Part shown: one piece after another, positions 1-8,721 of the stretch | How the letters are laid out: each line of letters starts with the position of its first letter | Position numbering within the stretch: position 1 is the first letter of the stretch | From: Sporobacter sp963677825 | GTDB taxonomy: Bacteria > Bacillota > Clostridia > Oscillospirales > Oscillospiraceae | Length of the DNA stretch: 64,000 nt | Reading direction: 5' to 3' | Assembly: GCA_963677825.2 (NCBI GenBank) | Contig: CAXXEF010000001.1 | Location: 868,001-932,000, forward strand | The notes under the pieces: model-generated | The model's input: the letters and a program-made list of their open reading frames with translations, nothing else | Database searches by the model: none | Told to the model about the DNA's origin: nothing | Position numbers and translations under genes: made by a program

Positions 1-39
1 TTACTGGACACAGATGTTTATTAAAGCTTACTAGCACGC

Positions 40-69
40 GCCCCCGCCGACCGGTGGGGGCTTATTTTT
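40..69 (+). terminator. rho-independent terminator
   Basis: A 9-bp GC-rich stem (40-48 with 53-61, one G-T pair) with loop GACC is followed by TTATTTTT. It would end a transcript entering from the left of the window. Bases 1-39 and 70-162 show no gene. Confidence 0.8.
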
Positions 70-162
70 CATTTCGCGAGGCGCTTCCCTATTCATATCC
101 AGACTAGTCATTGCAACGGCTCGGGTGTATAATAATGGCAGATACTACAGGAGGGCTGTGCG

Positions 163-1299
163 ATGACCGACGTATTTGATTATTTGAGCTGGCGGGGTGA
201 CCTCAACTTCTCGCAGGACGGCATGAACGAAGTTGACGCCCTTGTATTTTCTTGTTTGTCCTATCTCGATTATACCGGTGTTGTCGGTAAAGGCTGCGCA
301 TCGTCAATCACACTTAAAGAAGCTGCGCAGCAGATCCGCAAGCCGGATACGTCCGGCGGGAAAAATTTATATTTAGCGCAGTTTCCTGAATTACTGGAAG
401 CCGCGGCGGCATCCAAACGCTTTCAGGACGTGCGCCTGAGCTGCTTTGTGAGTGAACTGGACATCGAAAAACCCAACCAGTTTGCGGCTGTGGCCTTCTC
501 AACCGGCAAACGGACGCATTTTCTCGCCTTCCGCGGCACAGACGACAACCTTGCCGGCTGGAAGGAGGATTTCCTCATGAGCGTAATGGATGAGGTCCCC
601 GCACAGTCGCGTGCTGCGGCGTACCTGCGCGATGTCGCGGCGCTGCTACCTGGACGGCTGCATCTCGGCGGGCACTCGAAAGGCGGCAACCTCGCTGTTT
701 ATGCCGCCTCGCAAGCGCCCGGCAGCGTCAGCCGGCGGATCGGCGCCGTATACAACAACGACGGGCCCGGGTTTCTGCCGTCTATTATTGGCAGCGACGG
801 ATATCGGCGTATCGTCGGGCGCGTTCGCACCATTATGCCGAAAAACTCCGTCGTCGGGCTGCTCCTCGAGCATGGGGCACAGCGCACTGTCGTCTCAACG
901 TCACAAAAGATGTTGTTGTCGCACAATCCGCTGACCTGGGGCGTTTTGGGTAAATCGTTTATCGAAGCAGACGAGCTGACCAGAGCCAGTATCCAGTTCA
1001 GCCGGACGCTGAGCGAATGGCTCGGCGAGCTGCCGCTCGATAAACGTGAGCAATTCGTCGAGGCGCTATTCGACATCCTTGAAGCGTCCGGTGCGCAAAC
1101 TGTGACGGAACTGACAACAGAACGCCTCGGTGCTATAGACGCGATGCTCCGAAAACTGCGCAGTATGGATAAACAGACGCGTACACTGCTGCGCGAATCG
1201 ATCGTGAGTTACTTCAACACGCGGTACAAAGTATTTAGAGAATCGATCGGCGACAATCTCGAAGCGCTGACGGCACCCAAGAAGCCACCGGCTACATAG
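163..1299 (+). CDS. Mbeg1-like alpha/beta hydrolase (DUF2974 family)
   Basis: 378 residues. The lipase-type nucleophile elbow GHSKGGNLA lies near residue 170, preceded by the strand AFRGTDDNLAGWKEDF that is typical of this family; the Ser of GHSKG is the expected nucleophile. There is no signal peptide, so it is probably a cytoplasmic esterase or lipase-like enzyme of unknown substrate. The start is supported by AGGAGG 7 bases upstream. It converges on the next gene and the two overlap by 8 bases at their stop codons. Family assignment is confident; the biological role is not known. Confidence 0.85.
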   Translation: MTDVFDYLSWRGDLNFSQDGMNEVDALVFSCLSYLDYTGVVGKGCASSITLKEAAQQIRKPDTSGGKNLYLAQFPELLEAAAASKRFQDVRLSCFVSELDIEKPNQFAAVAFSTGKRTHFLAFRGTDDNLAGWKEDFLMSVMDEVPAQSRAAAYLRDVAALLPGRLHLGGHSKGGNLAVYAASQAPGSVSRRIGAVYNNDGPGFLPSIIGSDGYRRIVGRVRTIMPKNSVVGLLLEHGAQRTVVSTSQKMLLSHNPLTWGVLGKSFIEADELTRASIQFSRTLSEWLGELPLDKREQFVEALFDILEASGAQTVTELTTERLGAIDAMLRKLRSMDKQTRTLLRESIVSYFNTRYKVFRESIGDNLEALTAPKKPPAT

Positions 1300-2077
1300 C
1301 CTGCGCGCGGCGCAGACGGAAGGCCGCAAACGCGGCGGCGGCAGCCAGCAGTGCCAGGCAAATACCGGCCGTCGTGATCACACCTGGATACGCTCCGGCA
1401 AAGCCGGTGTCCGACAGATGCTTGATTAGTATCCCGGCGTACGCCCAGACGATCGTCAGCAGGTACGCCGGGCTTTTAAAGCGCAGACCCGCGGCGATGG
1501 CGATCACCGTGCCGACGGCAAGAATGATCATCGTCCAGACAGACTCCGGCAATCCGAAGCCGTCCCATCCGAGACTGACAAGCAGCACCGTGGCGTTGGC
1601 GATCGTCGCAACGGTCAGCCAGCCGGTGTAGACGGCAAACGGCAGTTTGATGAAAAACAGCTCCCGTGTCGTCAGCTGCTCCTCGGTGATCAGCCGCATA
1701 ATGGCGATCAGGCACACAAGCATTATCAAAATGAGCGCCATCGACAGCGGGATAATCTCATAATGCCAGGCGAAAATCCAGCAGATGTTGGCAATAGATG
1801 AGATTATGAAATAGACATTGATATGGCATAAGAGCGCCTGCGGCGCACTTTTCGCCACGAGCTGCCAGATACAAAACAGGGCCAGCAGCAGGTAGATCAG
1901 ACCCCAGACGGAAAATGTCAGTCCGGCCGGCGCAAACAGATTGGCGTACGTGTCCGACACCTGATCCGGCGTTACGCCGTTGATGGGCAGCAGCGTCGAA
2001 AGTGCGTTGACAGCCAGCATGGCGAGATAAAAAACAAGCGCGAGTATCTTCAGCGGTGTGCAAGATGATGATTTCAT
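1292..2077 (-). CDS. TspO/MBR-related tryptophan-rich membrane protein
   Basis: 261 residues, almost entirely hydrophobic, with about 8 predicted membrane segments. The motif FAPAGLTFSVWGLIYLLL near residue 49 and several Trp residues in the following helices match the larger proteins annotated as tryptophan-rich sensory proteins. The true TspO core is about 160 residues, so this is a longer relative. GGAAGGAGA stands 6 bases before the ATG. It follows the SDR gene on the same strand, but a terminator separates them. Ligand and function are unknown. Confidence 0.7.
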   Translation of the reverse strand: MKSSSCTPLKILALVFYLAMLAVNALSTLLPINGVTPDQVSDTYANLFAPAGLTFSVWGLIYLLLALFCIWQLVAKSAPQALLCHINVYFIISSIANICWIFAWHYEIIPLSMALILIMLVCLIAIMRLITEEQLTTRELFFIKLPFAVYTGWLTVATIANATVLLVSLGWDGFGLPESVWTMIILAVGTVIAIAAGLRFKSPAYLLTIVWAYAGILIKHLSDTGFAGAYPGVITTAGICLALLAAAAAFAAFRLRRAQAM

Positions 2078-2112
2078 AATATTCTCCTTCCAGCATGATG
2101 GTGGTCGGTCTT

Positions 2113-2144
2113 AAAAAAAAGCGGATACCGGTGACGGTATCCGC
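2113..2144 (-). terminator. terminator of the SDR gene
   Basis: A perfect 10-bp stem (2121-2130 with 2135-2144) with loop GTGA. Read on the minus strand it is followed by eight T. It lies 14 bases past the SDR stop. Confidence 0.9.
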
Positions 2145-2157
2145 TGTATCTTTGTTT

Positions 2158-2907
2158 CTAAACAGCGGTTGCACCGCCGTCGATGACAAGGCTTGTGCCC
2201 GTACAAAACGACGATTCGTCACTGGCGAAAAATAAAAACCCATACGCGACCTCTCCTGCGTGAGCGGCGCGCCCCATCGGGATCGACCGAACAAGCCGTT
2301 GCTCCAGTTCGCCGCCCGGCGGCGCGAGATCGGCTGTCGTCATACCTGGCACGACGGCGTTGACACGGATGTTCTGGTCGGCGTATTCGCCCGCGAGCGA
2401 CCGTGTAAACGACTTAATCGCGCTTGTGCTCGCTGAAAACAGCGCCAATCCGTGCCCCGCCTTATCGGCGACGGCCGATGCTGTGTTGATGATCGAGCCT
2501 TTTTTGCGCCGGATCATATGCGGCAGAACCTCGCGGCATAAAATAAGATAGCTCTTTACGTTAACATTAAAGACCGCTTCGTAGTCGTTGATCTCGTCAA
2601 ACGTTTCCGGCCCGCGCGGCGCGTGGACGCCGGCGTTGTTCACAAGCACGTCAATGCGCCCGAATTTATCGACGGTGGCACTGACGAGATATTGCAGATC
2701 CTCCGTTTTAGTTACGTCTGTTTTGACAAACAGCGCCTCTGCGCCCGATGCAGACAGCTTGCGTACGAGCGCTTGCCCTGCGGCATCGCTTCGTCCGGCG
2801 AAAACGACCGACGCGCCTTCATGCGCGAATAGCCCGGCAACAGCCTGCCCGATCCCGGTATCTGCGCCGGTGACAATTGCCACCTTACTACTTAGCCGAC
2901 CGGCCAT
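2158..2907 (-). CDS. SDR-family protein with degenerate catalytic site
   Basis: 249 residues with the start moved to the ATG at 2907, which has GGGAGGGG 5 bases upstream; an in-frame TTG at 2922 lies inside that ribosome site. The Rossmann motif TGADTGIG and the NNAG motif are intact, and the C-terminal VNAVVPG is normal for classical SDRs. The catalytic YxxxK is replaced: the segment reads LFSASTSAIKSF, so Tyr is Phe and Lys is Thr; I confirmed this codon by codon. It probably binds NAD(P) but cannot use the standard SDR mechanism, or it is decaying. It is transcribed alone. Confidence 0.85.
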   Translation of the reverse strand: MAGRLSSKVAIVTGADTGIGQAVAGLFAHEGASVVFAGRSDAAGQALVRKLSASGAEALFVKTDVTKTEDLQYLVSATVDKFGRIDVLVNNAGVHAPRGPETFDEINDYEAVFNVNVKSYLILCREVLPHMIRRKKGSIINTASAVADKAGHGLALFSASTSAIKSFTRSLAGEYADQNIRVNAVVPGMTTADLAPPGGELEQRLVRSIPMGRAAHAGEVAYGFLFFASDESSFCTGTSLVIDGGATAV

Positions 2908-2940
2908 ACGCGCCCCTCCCAAACTTTGTCATTTACACAT

Positions 2941-2969
2941 ATTCTACAACATGTTGCGATCGTTTACAA
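2941..2969 (-). promoter_or_regulatory. sigma-A promoter of the SDR gene
   Basis: On the minus strand, TTGTAA (2964-2969) and TAGAAT (2941-2946) are separated by 17 bases. The 10-base palindrome CAACATGTTG (2947-2956) sits in the spacer and could be a repressor site. Confidence 0.55.
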
Positions 2970-3002
2970 GAGATATCTCAATTTCTGGTGTATCTTTTAT
3001 TT

Positions 3003-3033
3003 AAAAAGGGAGACGGAAATTTCCGTCTCCCTT
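3003..3033 (-). terminator. terminator after the prophage remnant
   Basis: A perfect 14+14-base palindrome (3006-3033) without a loop. On the minus strand it is followed by TTTTT. It lies just past the stop of the portal chimera. Confidence 0.85.
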
Positions 3034-3055
3034 CTCTCTTACAATGTTAAACCGC

Positions 3056-4165
3056 CTAAAAGCCATAGTCCTGCTGCCACAACCGCTCGGCCCGAGCTAT
3101 TTGTTCCGATGACCAGCCATATGGGCCCATACCGCTGTAAACACCGGTAGCCTCCGATGCGCTCAATGCGCGCCTGTAAGCGTCCTGTTCACTCTCGGCA
3201 TTAAAAAGCATGGTGTTGTATGCCTGATCGGCATCGCGCCAGTCACGCTCTATGCTGACGGCCCGCTGTGTATTGTATTCGTCAAGCAGCGCTCCTGCGC
3301 GGTCGAGCGCTGCGCTTTGTCCGGCACGCGCAAGCTCGTACTGATGCTGCACCGTCAAAGCAGACTGCTGCGTGTCCAGCGCTGTCTCAGCGGCGGCTTC
3401 GGCAGCGCCAAGCGCTGACAGATCGCCCTGCAGCACATTGGAATATGCCAGCGCGGCTTGTGTTCCGGCGCCGCTCGACAGGCCCGAAGCTGCCGCGTAC
3501 TCGTCGAAATTGCTGCGCTCGACGGCGCTGCGCGCCGCCGCGTCGTTTTTGGCGGCGTCATATGTACTGCCGACGGCAGCCCGCTCGGCATCAAGCGCGG
3601 CGATGCTCTGCGAATACGCGTTCTCGAGCGCGGCCTGTGCCGCCGCGTTTTGCGCGTCGTACAAGGTGTTGATGTAGCGCGCCGACGTCGGCTCAGGCTG
3701 ATTGGTCAGCGGAATATAGCCCGTGCCGTCCGCGCCGCCGGAGTACCCGTATACCGCGCGCAAATCCTCAGCCTGCTGATGAAGGCGATCGGCATCTTGC
3801 CATGCGCCGCGCTCGGCCGCGTCGTCGTACTGTGCGCTCAGACTTTCCAACTGCTGCTGTGCGGACACCGGCAGTGTTTGATCGTAATCATCTGCGTTTG
3901 TGGTGTCGTCGCCGCTGCCGATGGGCGCGGCCTGCAGCTTCACGCGGCTGGACGTAATGCCCGCCACCGTGAACAGCACGACGCGCTTGAGAAAGTTGAA
4001 GACCGGCGTCGGCAGGCCGCCCGATTCGACGCCCTCCCACTGCTTGCCGATAAAAAAGTTTTCGTTCGTGCGCACCGTGTCGTATACACCCGTATCCGTC
4101 TTGTATGTAACGCCTTTTTCGTACTGCTTCCAGACGTCTGTATGCTTTTGGCGTTGCCGTCTCAT
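3056..4165 (-). CDS. phage portal N-terminus fused to a second virion protein
   Basis: 369 residues. Residues 1 to about 94 match the start of clostridial phage portal proteins (WKQYEKGV, YDTVRTNENFFIGKQW, PVFNFLKRVV). From about residue 95 the protein switches to an Ala/Gln/Asp-rich coiled-coil protein with YGYSGGADGTGYIPL, of the kind encoded further along clostridial head operons, and ends in WLQQ-type helices. A portal is normally over 400 residues. The simplest reading is an in-frame deletion that removed most of the portal and the genes between. It overlaps the preceding gene by 4 bases (ATGA). It cannot make a functional portal ring; any remaining role is unknown. Confidence 0.75.
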   Translation of the reverse strand: MRRQRQKHTDVWKQYEKGVTYKTDTGVYDTVRTNENFFIGKQWEGVESGGLPTPVFNFLKRVVLFTVAGITSSRVKLQAAPIGSGDDTTNADDYDQTLPVSAQQQLESLSAQYDDAAERGAWQDADRLHQQAEDLRAVYGYSGGADGTGYIPLTNQPEPTSARYINTLYDAQNAAAQAALENAYSQSIAALDAERAAVGSTYDAAKNDAAARSAVERSNFDEYAAASGLSSGAGTQAALAYSNVLQGDLSALGAAEAAAETALDTQQSALTVQHQYELARAGQSAALDRAGALLDEYNTQRAVSIERDWRDADQAYNTMLFNAESEQDAYRRALSASEATGVYSGMGPYGWSSEQIARAERLWQQDYGF

Positions 4166-4473
4166 TTAGAACCGCCTTCCTGCCGACACGTGCCGGCGGC
4201 GAAATCGTACGCGAGAATGCTCGCAATGCCGTCTGTAAAACGCTTTTCAGCCAGACGCGCTTTAAGCTGCTCCTCGTCGGCTTCGTTACCAGGCGATTGT
4301 GCCGTGGTAACATCGTCCAGCCGCGCCTGCAGCTCAGCCAGCGCCGTATCATAGCGCTCAGTGATACAACGCAGACGCTCGGTGTGGCGTCGGTGCCGGG
4401 CGTCCAGCGACAAGCACCAGCCCACAAGAATCAAGAAGAGAATATCGAGGGATACAAGTGTCAAAATCTCCAT
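4162..4473 (-). CDS. small membrane-anchored coiled-coil protein of the prophage remnant
   Basis: 103 residues. An N-terminal hydrophobic helix (about residues 4-22, LVSLDILFLILVGW) is followed by a charged helical region rich in Arg, Glu and Ala. It sits directly before the portal-like gene with a 4-base overlap, so it was probably translationally coupled in the phage head operon. I do not recognise a family. Its GC content matches the phage module, not the AT-rich insert to its right. Confidence 0.6.
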   Translation of the reverse strand: MEILTLVSLDILFLILVGWCLSLDARHRRHTERLRCITERYDTALAELQARLDDVTTAQSPGNEADEEQLKARLAEKRFTDGIASILAYDFAAGTCRQEGGSK

Positions 4474-4710
4474 ATAGTTCGCGTGCCTCCTTCATTTGCT
4501 TCACGTTATGTATTTAAGACTTTCAGTCATTGATATAGGCATTGAATTATGCTATTGTTAAGGAAGGTAAAGTTAAAGGGGATGATCAATCCGATTCGTT
4601 GTAACAATTGAATGAATTGGAAAGGAATATTTAAAACAACAAAGGTTGCTAAACTGGCCGCTGACGCGTTTATTACGTTAATGGTTTATTTTAGTACGTT
4701 GTTTTAAGTA

Positions 4711-4756
4711 TTCTGAGTCTCGTGCATGTTGCGTCTCAGAATTCTGAGGCGTTTTT
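4711..4756. terminator. possible hairpin in a gene-free stretch
   Basis: TTCTGAG (4711-4717) can pair with CTCAGAA (4735-4741), or the 14-base palindrome CTCAGAATTCTGAG can fold on itself; TTTTT follows at 4752. The surrounding stretch 4474-4865 is AT-rich and shows no gene. It appears to be the left flank of the inserted methyltransferase gene. Confidence 0.4.
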
Positions 4757-4865
4757 CTTTTGTCTCATATATCTTTTTGGCTAGAAGCATGCAGGAAGCT
4801 TAATAACATCACAAAACTTTACCTATTTAACTCAAAAATCAATCACATCAAGGAGTATGATTATT

Positions 4866-5735
4866 ATGAATATCATCAACGATTGCAAAATAGACATGAC
4901 CGTTCTTATGAAAAGCCTTGAACAGCCGCAGCTTTTTCAAAAAAGCACTCAACCATTTTGGGATGACTCGCATGTATCGGCTCAAATGCTGAAATTTCAC
5001 TTGGATCCTGATATCGAAGCAGCCAGTAAGACTGCGCAAACAATAAATAAAGAAGCGGATTTCATTATTGGCGCCTCTGCAATGCACGCTGGCAGAACCG
5101 TTTTGGATCTTGGCTGCGGGCCGGGGCTTTACGTCAAGCAATTTGCACAGTCCGGTGCGAAGGTCACCGGTATCGATCTGTCAAGCCGGTCAATCGACTA
5201 TGCCAATAAACACATCAAGCCAGCAGTCAATAATGCTGTCTTTCATAAAATGAATTATCTAGAGATGGATATTAGGAACAAATTCGATATTGCCACACTC
5301 ATCTTCTTCGATTTCTGTGCGCTGAGTCCCGATGAGCAGGCAATCTTGCTCGATAACATCCACGCCGCCTTGAAGAAAAACGGTCTTTTCATCTTCGATG
5401 TCGTGACAGAAAACAGGCAAATTCCTGTATCAACGCGTATAACTGGAAACCAAAACGGTTTTTGGAGTTCAAAGCCATACGTTGAAATCCTTAATACGTA
5501 TCTGTACGATGATCCGAAGACAGAAGGATTGCAGTATACGCTCATTGACGAAGACGGTGCAGTCAGAGTTATAAGAATATTTCACCGGCTGTTTTCGTTG
5601 TCAGAAATCTCAGGGCTTCTACAATCACACGGATTTAGAATTGAAAACGTCTATACCGATTTGTCAGGAACACCGCTGCAAGAGAATTCTGAAACACTAG
5701 GTATAGTTGCCACTAAACTCAAGGTGGGCGGTTAA
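4866..5735 (+). CDS. class I SAM-dependent methyltransferase
   Basis: 289 residues from the ATG at 4866, which is 10 bases after AGGAG; the in-frame ATG at 4857 is only 1 base from that site. SAM motif I VLDLGCGPGLYVKQF lies near residue 77, followed by VTGIDLS (acidic ribose-binding strand end) and a downstream IATLIFFDFCALSP region. It resembles free-standing small-molecule methyltransferases, with no clear substrate. It is AT-richer than both neighbours and runs against the phage genes, ending 7 bases from the terL stop. It looks like a cargo or later insertion into the packaging module. Confidence 0.8.
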   Translation: MNIINDCKIDMTVLMKSLEQPQLFQKSTQPFWDDSHVSAQMLKFHLDPDIEAASKTAQTINKEADFIIGASAMHAGRTVLDLGCGPGLYVKQFAQSGAKVTGIDLSSRSIDYANKHIKPAVNNAVFHKMNYLEMDIRNKFDIATLIFFDFCALSPDEQAILLDNIHAALKKNGLFIFDVVTENRQIPVSTRITGNQNGFWSSKPYVEILNTYLYDDPKTEGLQYTLIDEDGAVRVIRIFHRLFSLSEISGLLQSHGFRIENVYTDLSGTPLQENSETLGIVATKLKVGG

Positions 5736-5742
5736 TGCGCGA

Positions 5743-7125
5743 TCAAAACCGAAAATAGCCCATCCTCGGTTCGCCGCCGGTCATAAAATCCGTGTAAGTG
5801 TCCGTGTCGTGCCCGCCGTCAACGGACGGCGGCGCGGCGCGCGAGACGCAGAAATAGCGCAGCGCGTCGACCGTATGCGTTACGTCATGCGGCTGCTTGG
5901 CGCAGTCGCTTGGATTCGTCTCGTCGGCCTGGATGGCCTGCAGGTCGGCGACGAGCTCGCGGCAGGTCTCGAAAAACAACAGCCCCGGTCGTCCGTCCGG
6001 CCGATCGAGCAGCATATCCTTAATCAGCATGTGTCCATGCACGCGGCTGCTGTCGGCGCGGACGATCGGCACACCGGCTTTGAAAAACAGCGCTGCCATT
6101 GTGCGCCCGGTATCCTTTTGACGGCTCCAGATATCGGGCGGCGCGAATGTCGCGGCAATGCGCTCGCCGGGCGGCGTGAGCGCGGCAATCCTGCGCGACG
6201 CGTCTGAGACAACAAGCCCCGGCTCTTTAAGCTCTCGGTATACCCAGCACCGTCCGTTATCGTCGACGGCGATCCACAGGCACGCGAGCATGTCCAGCCC
6301 GTAGTCGAGCGCTCGGTAGCGCAGCCAGCTATCCGGGATACAAATCGGCACTGTCATATGCCGCCCTCTTGACAATTCCGGAAAATACGCACCCGACAGG
6401 GCGTTCCAATCGCCGAACCGGTACGCACGGCGCATACTCTCCGGCAGATTCGACAGCATCGCCAGATATGACGGCGACGACTGCAGCAGATGTTCATTGT
6501 CCTCAACGGTCGCCGGAATAAACGTGTAATCGTCAGGATTTTCACAGCGCTCCGGCTCGTCGGCATGTGCTTTAAAGTCGCGGTCTATGAACAGCCGTTT
6601 GACCCATCGATGGCCGACACCACCGGGGTTGCAGGTGATGTAAAAGCGTTTCGGCGCGGCGCACGTCCCGCGCAGGCATCCCCCGAGATACCGAAATTCA
6701 CGCTCGGTAAACTGTGTGGCTTCATCGATAAAAATCCAGTCGTACTCCTGCCCTTGATACTCTTGCTCAGCCGTCGCGCTATTGTAATGACCGAACTTGA
6801 TGACCGAGCCGTTAATAAAGCGCAGCGTGTGATGCGTTGAATTGTACCCCGCGGCTTCCTGCGGGACGATTTTCAGTATCGGCTCGATGTGATTTTGCTG
6901 TAGCTCGGGATACGTCCGCCGGACGATCAGGATACGGATACCCGGCCACCGGATCGCGCCGCCGATGGCTTTGGTGCGCACGGCGTGTGTTTTGCCGCCG
7001 CCCTTGGCGCCGCCGTACGCTGTGTACGGTGTACGGCTCTGATAAAAAAGCTCCTGCTTCGGGTTAACTTCTCCGAGTTCTATACATATCGTCGTGTCCG
7101 ATTTGACGTGTTTCGCGCGCGGCAT
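5743..7125 (-). CDS. terL: phage terminase large subunit
   Basis: 460 residues, normal length. The ATPase part has Walker A GGAKGGGKT near residue 38 and Walker B WIFIDEATQ near residue 130, followed by the coupling motif CNPGGVGHRW. The C-terminal RNase H-like nuclease part starts at LDYGLDMLACLWIAV (first catalytic Asp) and ends with a conserved DVTHTVDALRYF. The enzyme would package DNA into proheads. All key motifs are intact although the rest of the phage is gone. Start codon ATG at 7125. Confidence 0.93.
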   Translation of the reverse strand: MPRAKHVKSDTTICIELGEVNPKQELFYQSRTPYTAYGGAKGGGKTHAVRTKAIGGAIRWPGIRILIVRRTYPELQQNHIEPILKIVPQEAAGYNSTHHTLRFINGSVIKFGHYNSATAEQEYQGQEYDWIFIDEATQFTEREFRYLGGCLRGTCAAPKRFYITCNPGGVGHRWVKRLFIDRDFKAHADEPERCENPDDYTFIPATVEDNEHLLQSSPSYLAMLSNLPESMRRAYRFGDWNALSGAYFPELSRGRHMTVPICIPDSWLRYRALDYGLDMLACLWIAVDDNGRCWVYRELKEPGLVVSDASRRIAALTPPGERIAATFAPPDIWSRQKDTGRTMAALFFKAGVPIVRADSSRVHGHMLIKDMLLDRPDGRPGLLFFETCRELVADLQAIQADETNPSDCAKQPHDVTHTVDALRYFCVSRAAPPSVDGGHDTDTYTDFMTGGEPRMGYFRF

Positions 7126-7220
7126 ATGTCTCCCCCATCCGGAATAAAGCGATGAAAAAAAGCCGATAATCTGTCAGGATTCCCTGCAGACATTGGCTCA
7201 AAGGCTCACTAGTTATGTAG

Positions 7221-7391
7221 TTAGGCGCTGTCTCGCCTGACGGCGACATGCTGCAATTCCAGCATTACCGGTGCGCGGCACATGCGGCACCACAGCTTGA
7301 TCCCGTGCGCCGCGGCATCCCGATCGACGCGGCACAACAGTTTTTTACAAACAGGGCACACAGCTTTGTCCGTATGGATGATTGCGGTCAT
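7221..7391 (-). CDS. Com-like cysteine-rich zinc-binding phage protein
   Basis: 56 residues, read directly from the sequence (start ATG 7389-7391, stop 7221-7223). Four cysteines form two knuckles, CPVCKKLLC and CRMCRAP, the pattern of Com-like or KTR-type zinc-ribbon proteins found beside phage terminase genes. GGGAG precedes the start by 9 bases. It lies between terS and terL. In phage Mu, Com regulates translation; here only the fold is suggested. Confidence 0.7.
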   Translation of the reverse strand: MTAIIHTDKAVCPVCKKLLCRVDRDAAAHGIKLWCRMCRAPVMLELQHVAVRRDSA

Positions 7392-7420
7392 CGTCTGTCT
7401 CCCGTCTGAATGATGTACGG

Positions 7421-7798
7421 TCAGTCGAACTGACCGCCTTTTCCGCCGATACGCACGTCGAGCGCGACTTTCGGCGCCGTCTCCTTTGGCTTGTCGGATT
7501 TCCCGCCGTTTTCCGGCTGGCGTGCAACAAATATCTTGCCCGTCGACGATTTGTCCGATCCGTAAATATCACGCACGGCGATGCTCTCTCGCTTGAGCTC
7601 GGCTTTTTTCAGACAAGCGGCATATCCCTTCCCCCATTCGCCGTTGTAACAGCGCGCATATGCGTCGCGGTCAATACCGAGATAGAGAATCAGTCCTGCC
7701 TCGTCCGGAAAGACGCCGTTTGTTTCGCACATACTGAAATATGCGGCAATTTCCTGCTCGAACGCCTTAATCGTCTTGAACGGCTTTTGCTCCGGCAT
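7421..7798 (-). CDS. terS: phage terminase small subunit-like protein
   Basis: 125 residues. The N-terminal helix FEQEIAAYFSMC followed by EAGLILYLGIDRDAYARC resembles the helix-turn-helix opening of gp3/TerS DNA-packaging proteins of clostridial phages. The C-terminal 45 residues are polar, Gly/Lys-rich and probably disordered. It is first in the packaging module, upstream of the Com-like gene and terL, the usual position for TerS. It would recognise the packaging site. Confidence 0.7.
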   Translation of the reverse strand: MPEQKPFKTIKAFEQEIAAYFSMCETNGVFPDEAGLILYLGIDRDAYARCYNGEWGKGYAACLKKAELKRESIAVRDIYGSDKSSTGKIFVARQPENGGKSDKPKETAPKVALDVRIGGKGGQFD

Positions 7799-7945
7799 AG
7801 TGCCCCCTTCCCGGCTGCGGCCGCCCTGGTGTGATGTTTCATGTGCTTAATTATACTCGGCCGTCAGCAGACTGGCAACGAAAAGGAACAATTTTGTAGT
7901 ATATTTTGTACCGCTTGTCTGCGGCACTGACACTGCATCATCAAA

Positions 7946-7977
7946 TTAAAAACACAGGCGGTCAAAGCCGCCTGTGT
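7946..7977 (-). terminator. terminator of the AlkD-like gene
   Basis: A 10-bp stem ACACAGGCGG/CCGCCTGTGT (7952-7961 with 7968-7977); TTTTT follows on the minus strand. It lies 24 bases past the stop. Confidence 0.9.
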
Positions 7978-8001
7978 CACTATTATCGATCTCATGCCGA
8001 A

Positions 8002-8652
8002 TCAGACGTATTTGCCGCCCTCACGGATACTCAGCGCGCTGAGCGTATCCCGATGCTCGCCAATAAAGTCCCGAACCCAGTCTGGATTCGTTTTAGAATA
8101 TTCCCGCAGCGCCCAACCGATGCCTTTGTTGACGAAAAACTCGCCTGTGCCGGTGTTACGTAAAATCGCACGGCTGAGAAAGTCCGTATCGGTCTGCGCC
8201 TTGCTGCGCAGCTGAAAGATGATCGAGATGCGCTTGAGCCAGATGTTGCCGCTGTCGCACCAGGCTTCAATCACCGTCTGTTTCACTTCCGGATACCGCA
8301 GTGCAAGTGCGCCGATAAACGAACTGATCGTATCGACCGTATCCCACCAAGACTTCGTCGTGATCAGCTTTTCAAGGCTACCGGCGTCGTCCGGTGTGAG
8401 CAGATGCTCCACCCTTCCCAAGTAACTGAGCGCCAGATATTGAAACTCGCGTTCCGGCAGCTGCCAGCAATGCCAGATGAACACCCAGTCGATCTCAGCA
8501 TCTTTACTGCGCTTTTTTAGAAAGCTTTTTGCCAGCTCGCGCCGTTCCGGTGTTTTGATGCCCAAATACGAAAATTGATTTTTCATGTACGCGGCCATCG
8601 CCGGTGCGTTGTCGGAATTTCTTGCTGCATAAAATGCGTCGATGATCTCCAT
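8002..8652 (-). CDS. AlkD-like DNA alkylation repair protein
   Basis: 216 residues of helical HEAT-like repeats. The segments YLGIKTPERRELAKSF, WQLPEREFQYLALSYL and KSWWDTVDTISS match the DNA_alkylation family, whose members remove N3- and N7-alkylpurines without base flipping. WWDTVD carries the Trp and Asp residues expected for catalysis. AAAGGAG stands 7 bases before the ATG. It is transcribed alone and probably acts in the cytoplasm on alkylated DNA. Confidence 0.88.
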   Translation of the reverse strand: MEIIDAFYAARNSDNAPAMAAYMKNQFSYLGIKTPERRELAKSFLKKRSKDAEIDWVFIWHCWQLPEREFQYLALSYLGRVEHLLTPDDAGSLEKLITTKSWWDTVDTISSFIGALALRYPEVKQTVIEAWCDSGNIWLKRISIIFQLRSKAQTDTDFLSRAILRNTGTGEFFVNKGIGWALREYSKTNPDWVRDFIGEHRDTLSALSIREGGKYV

Positions 8653-8721
8653 ACGCGCTCCTTTGCAAACAAACGATGTCGCTTTCTCGCGTACTACGAC
8701 TGAATATGCGCTTTGCGTTAT

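Noticed and set aside
3458..4354. Long plus-strand frame opposite the portal chimera
   Set aside because: Composition is that of a shadow frame (Cys/Arg/Val-rich), and the opposite strand has clear phage protein motifs.
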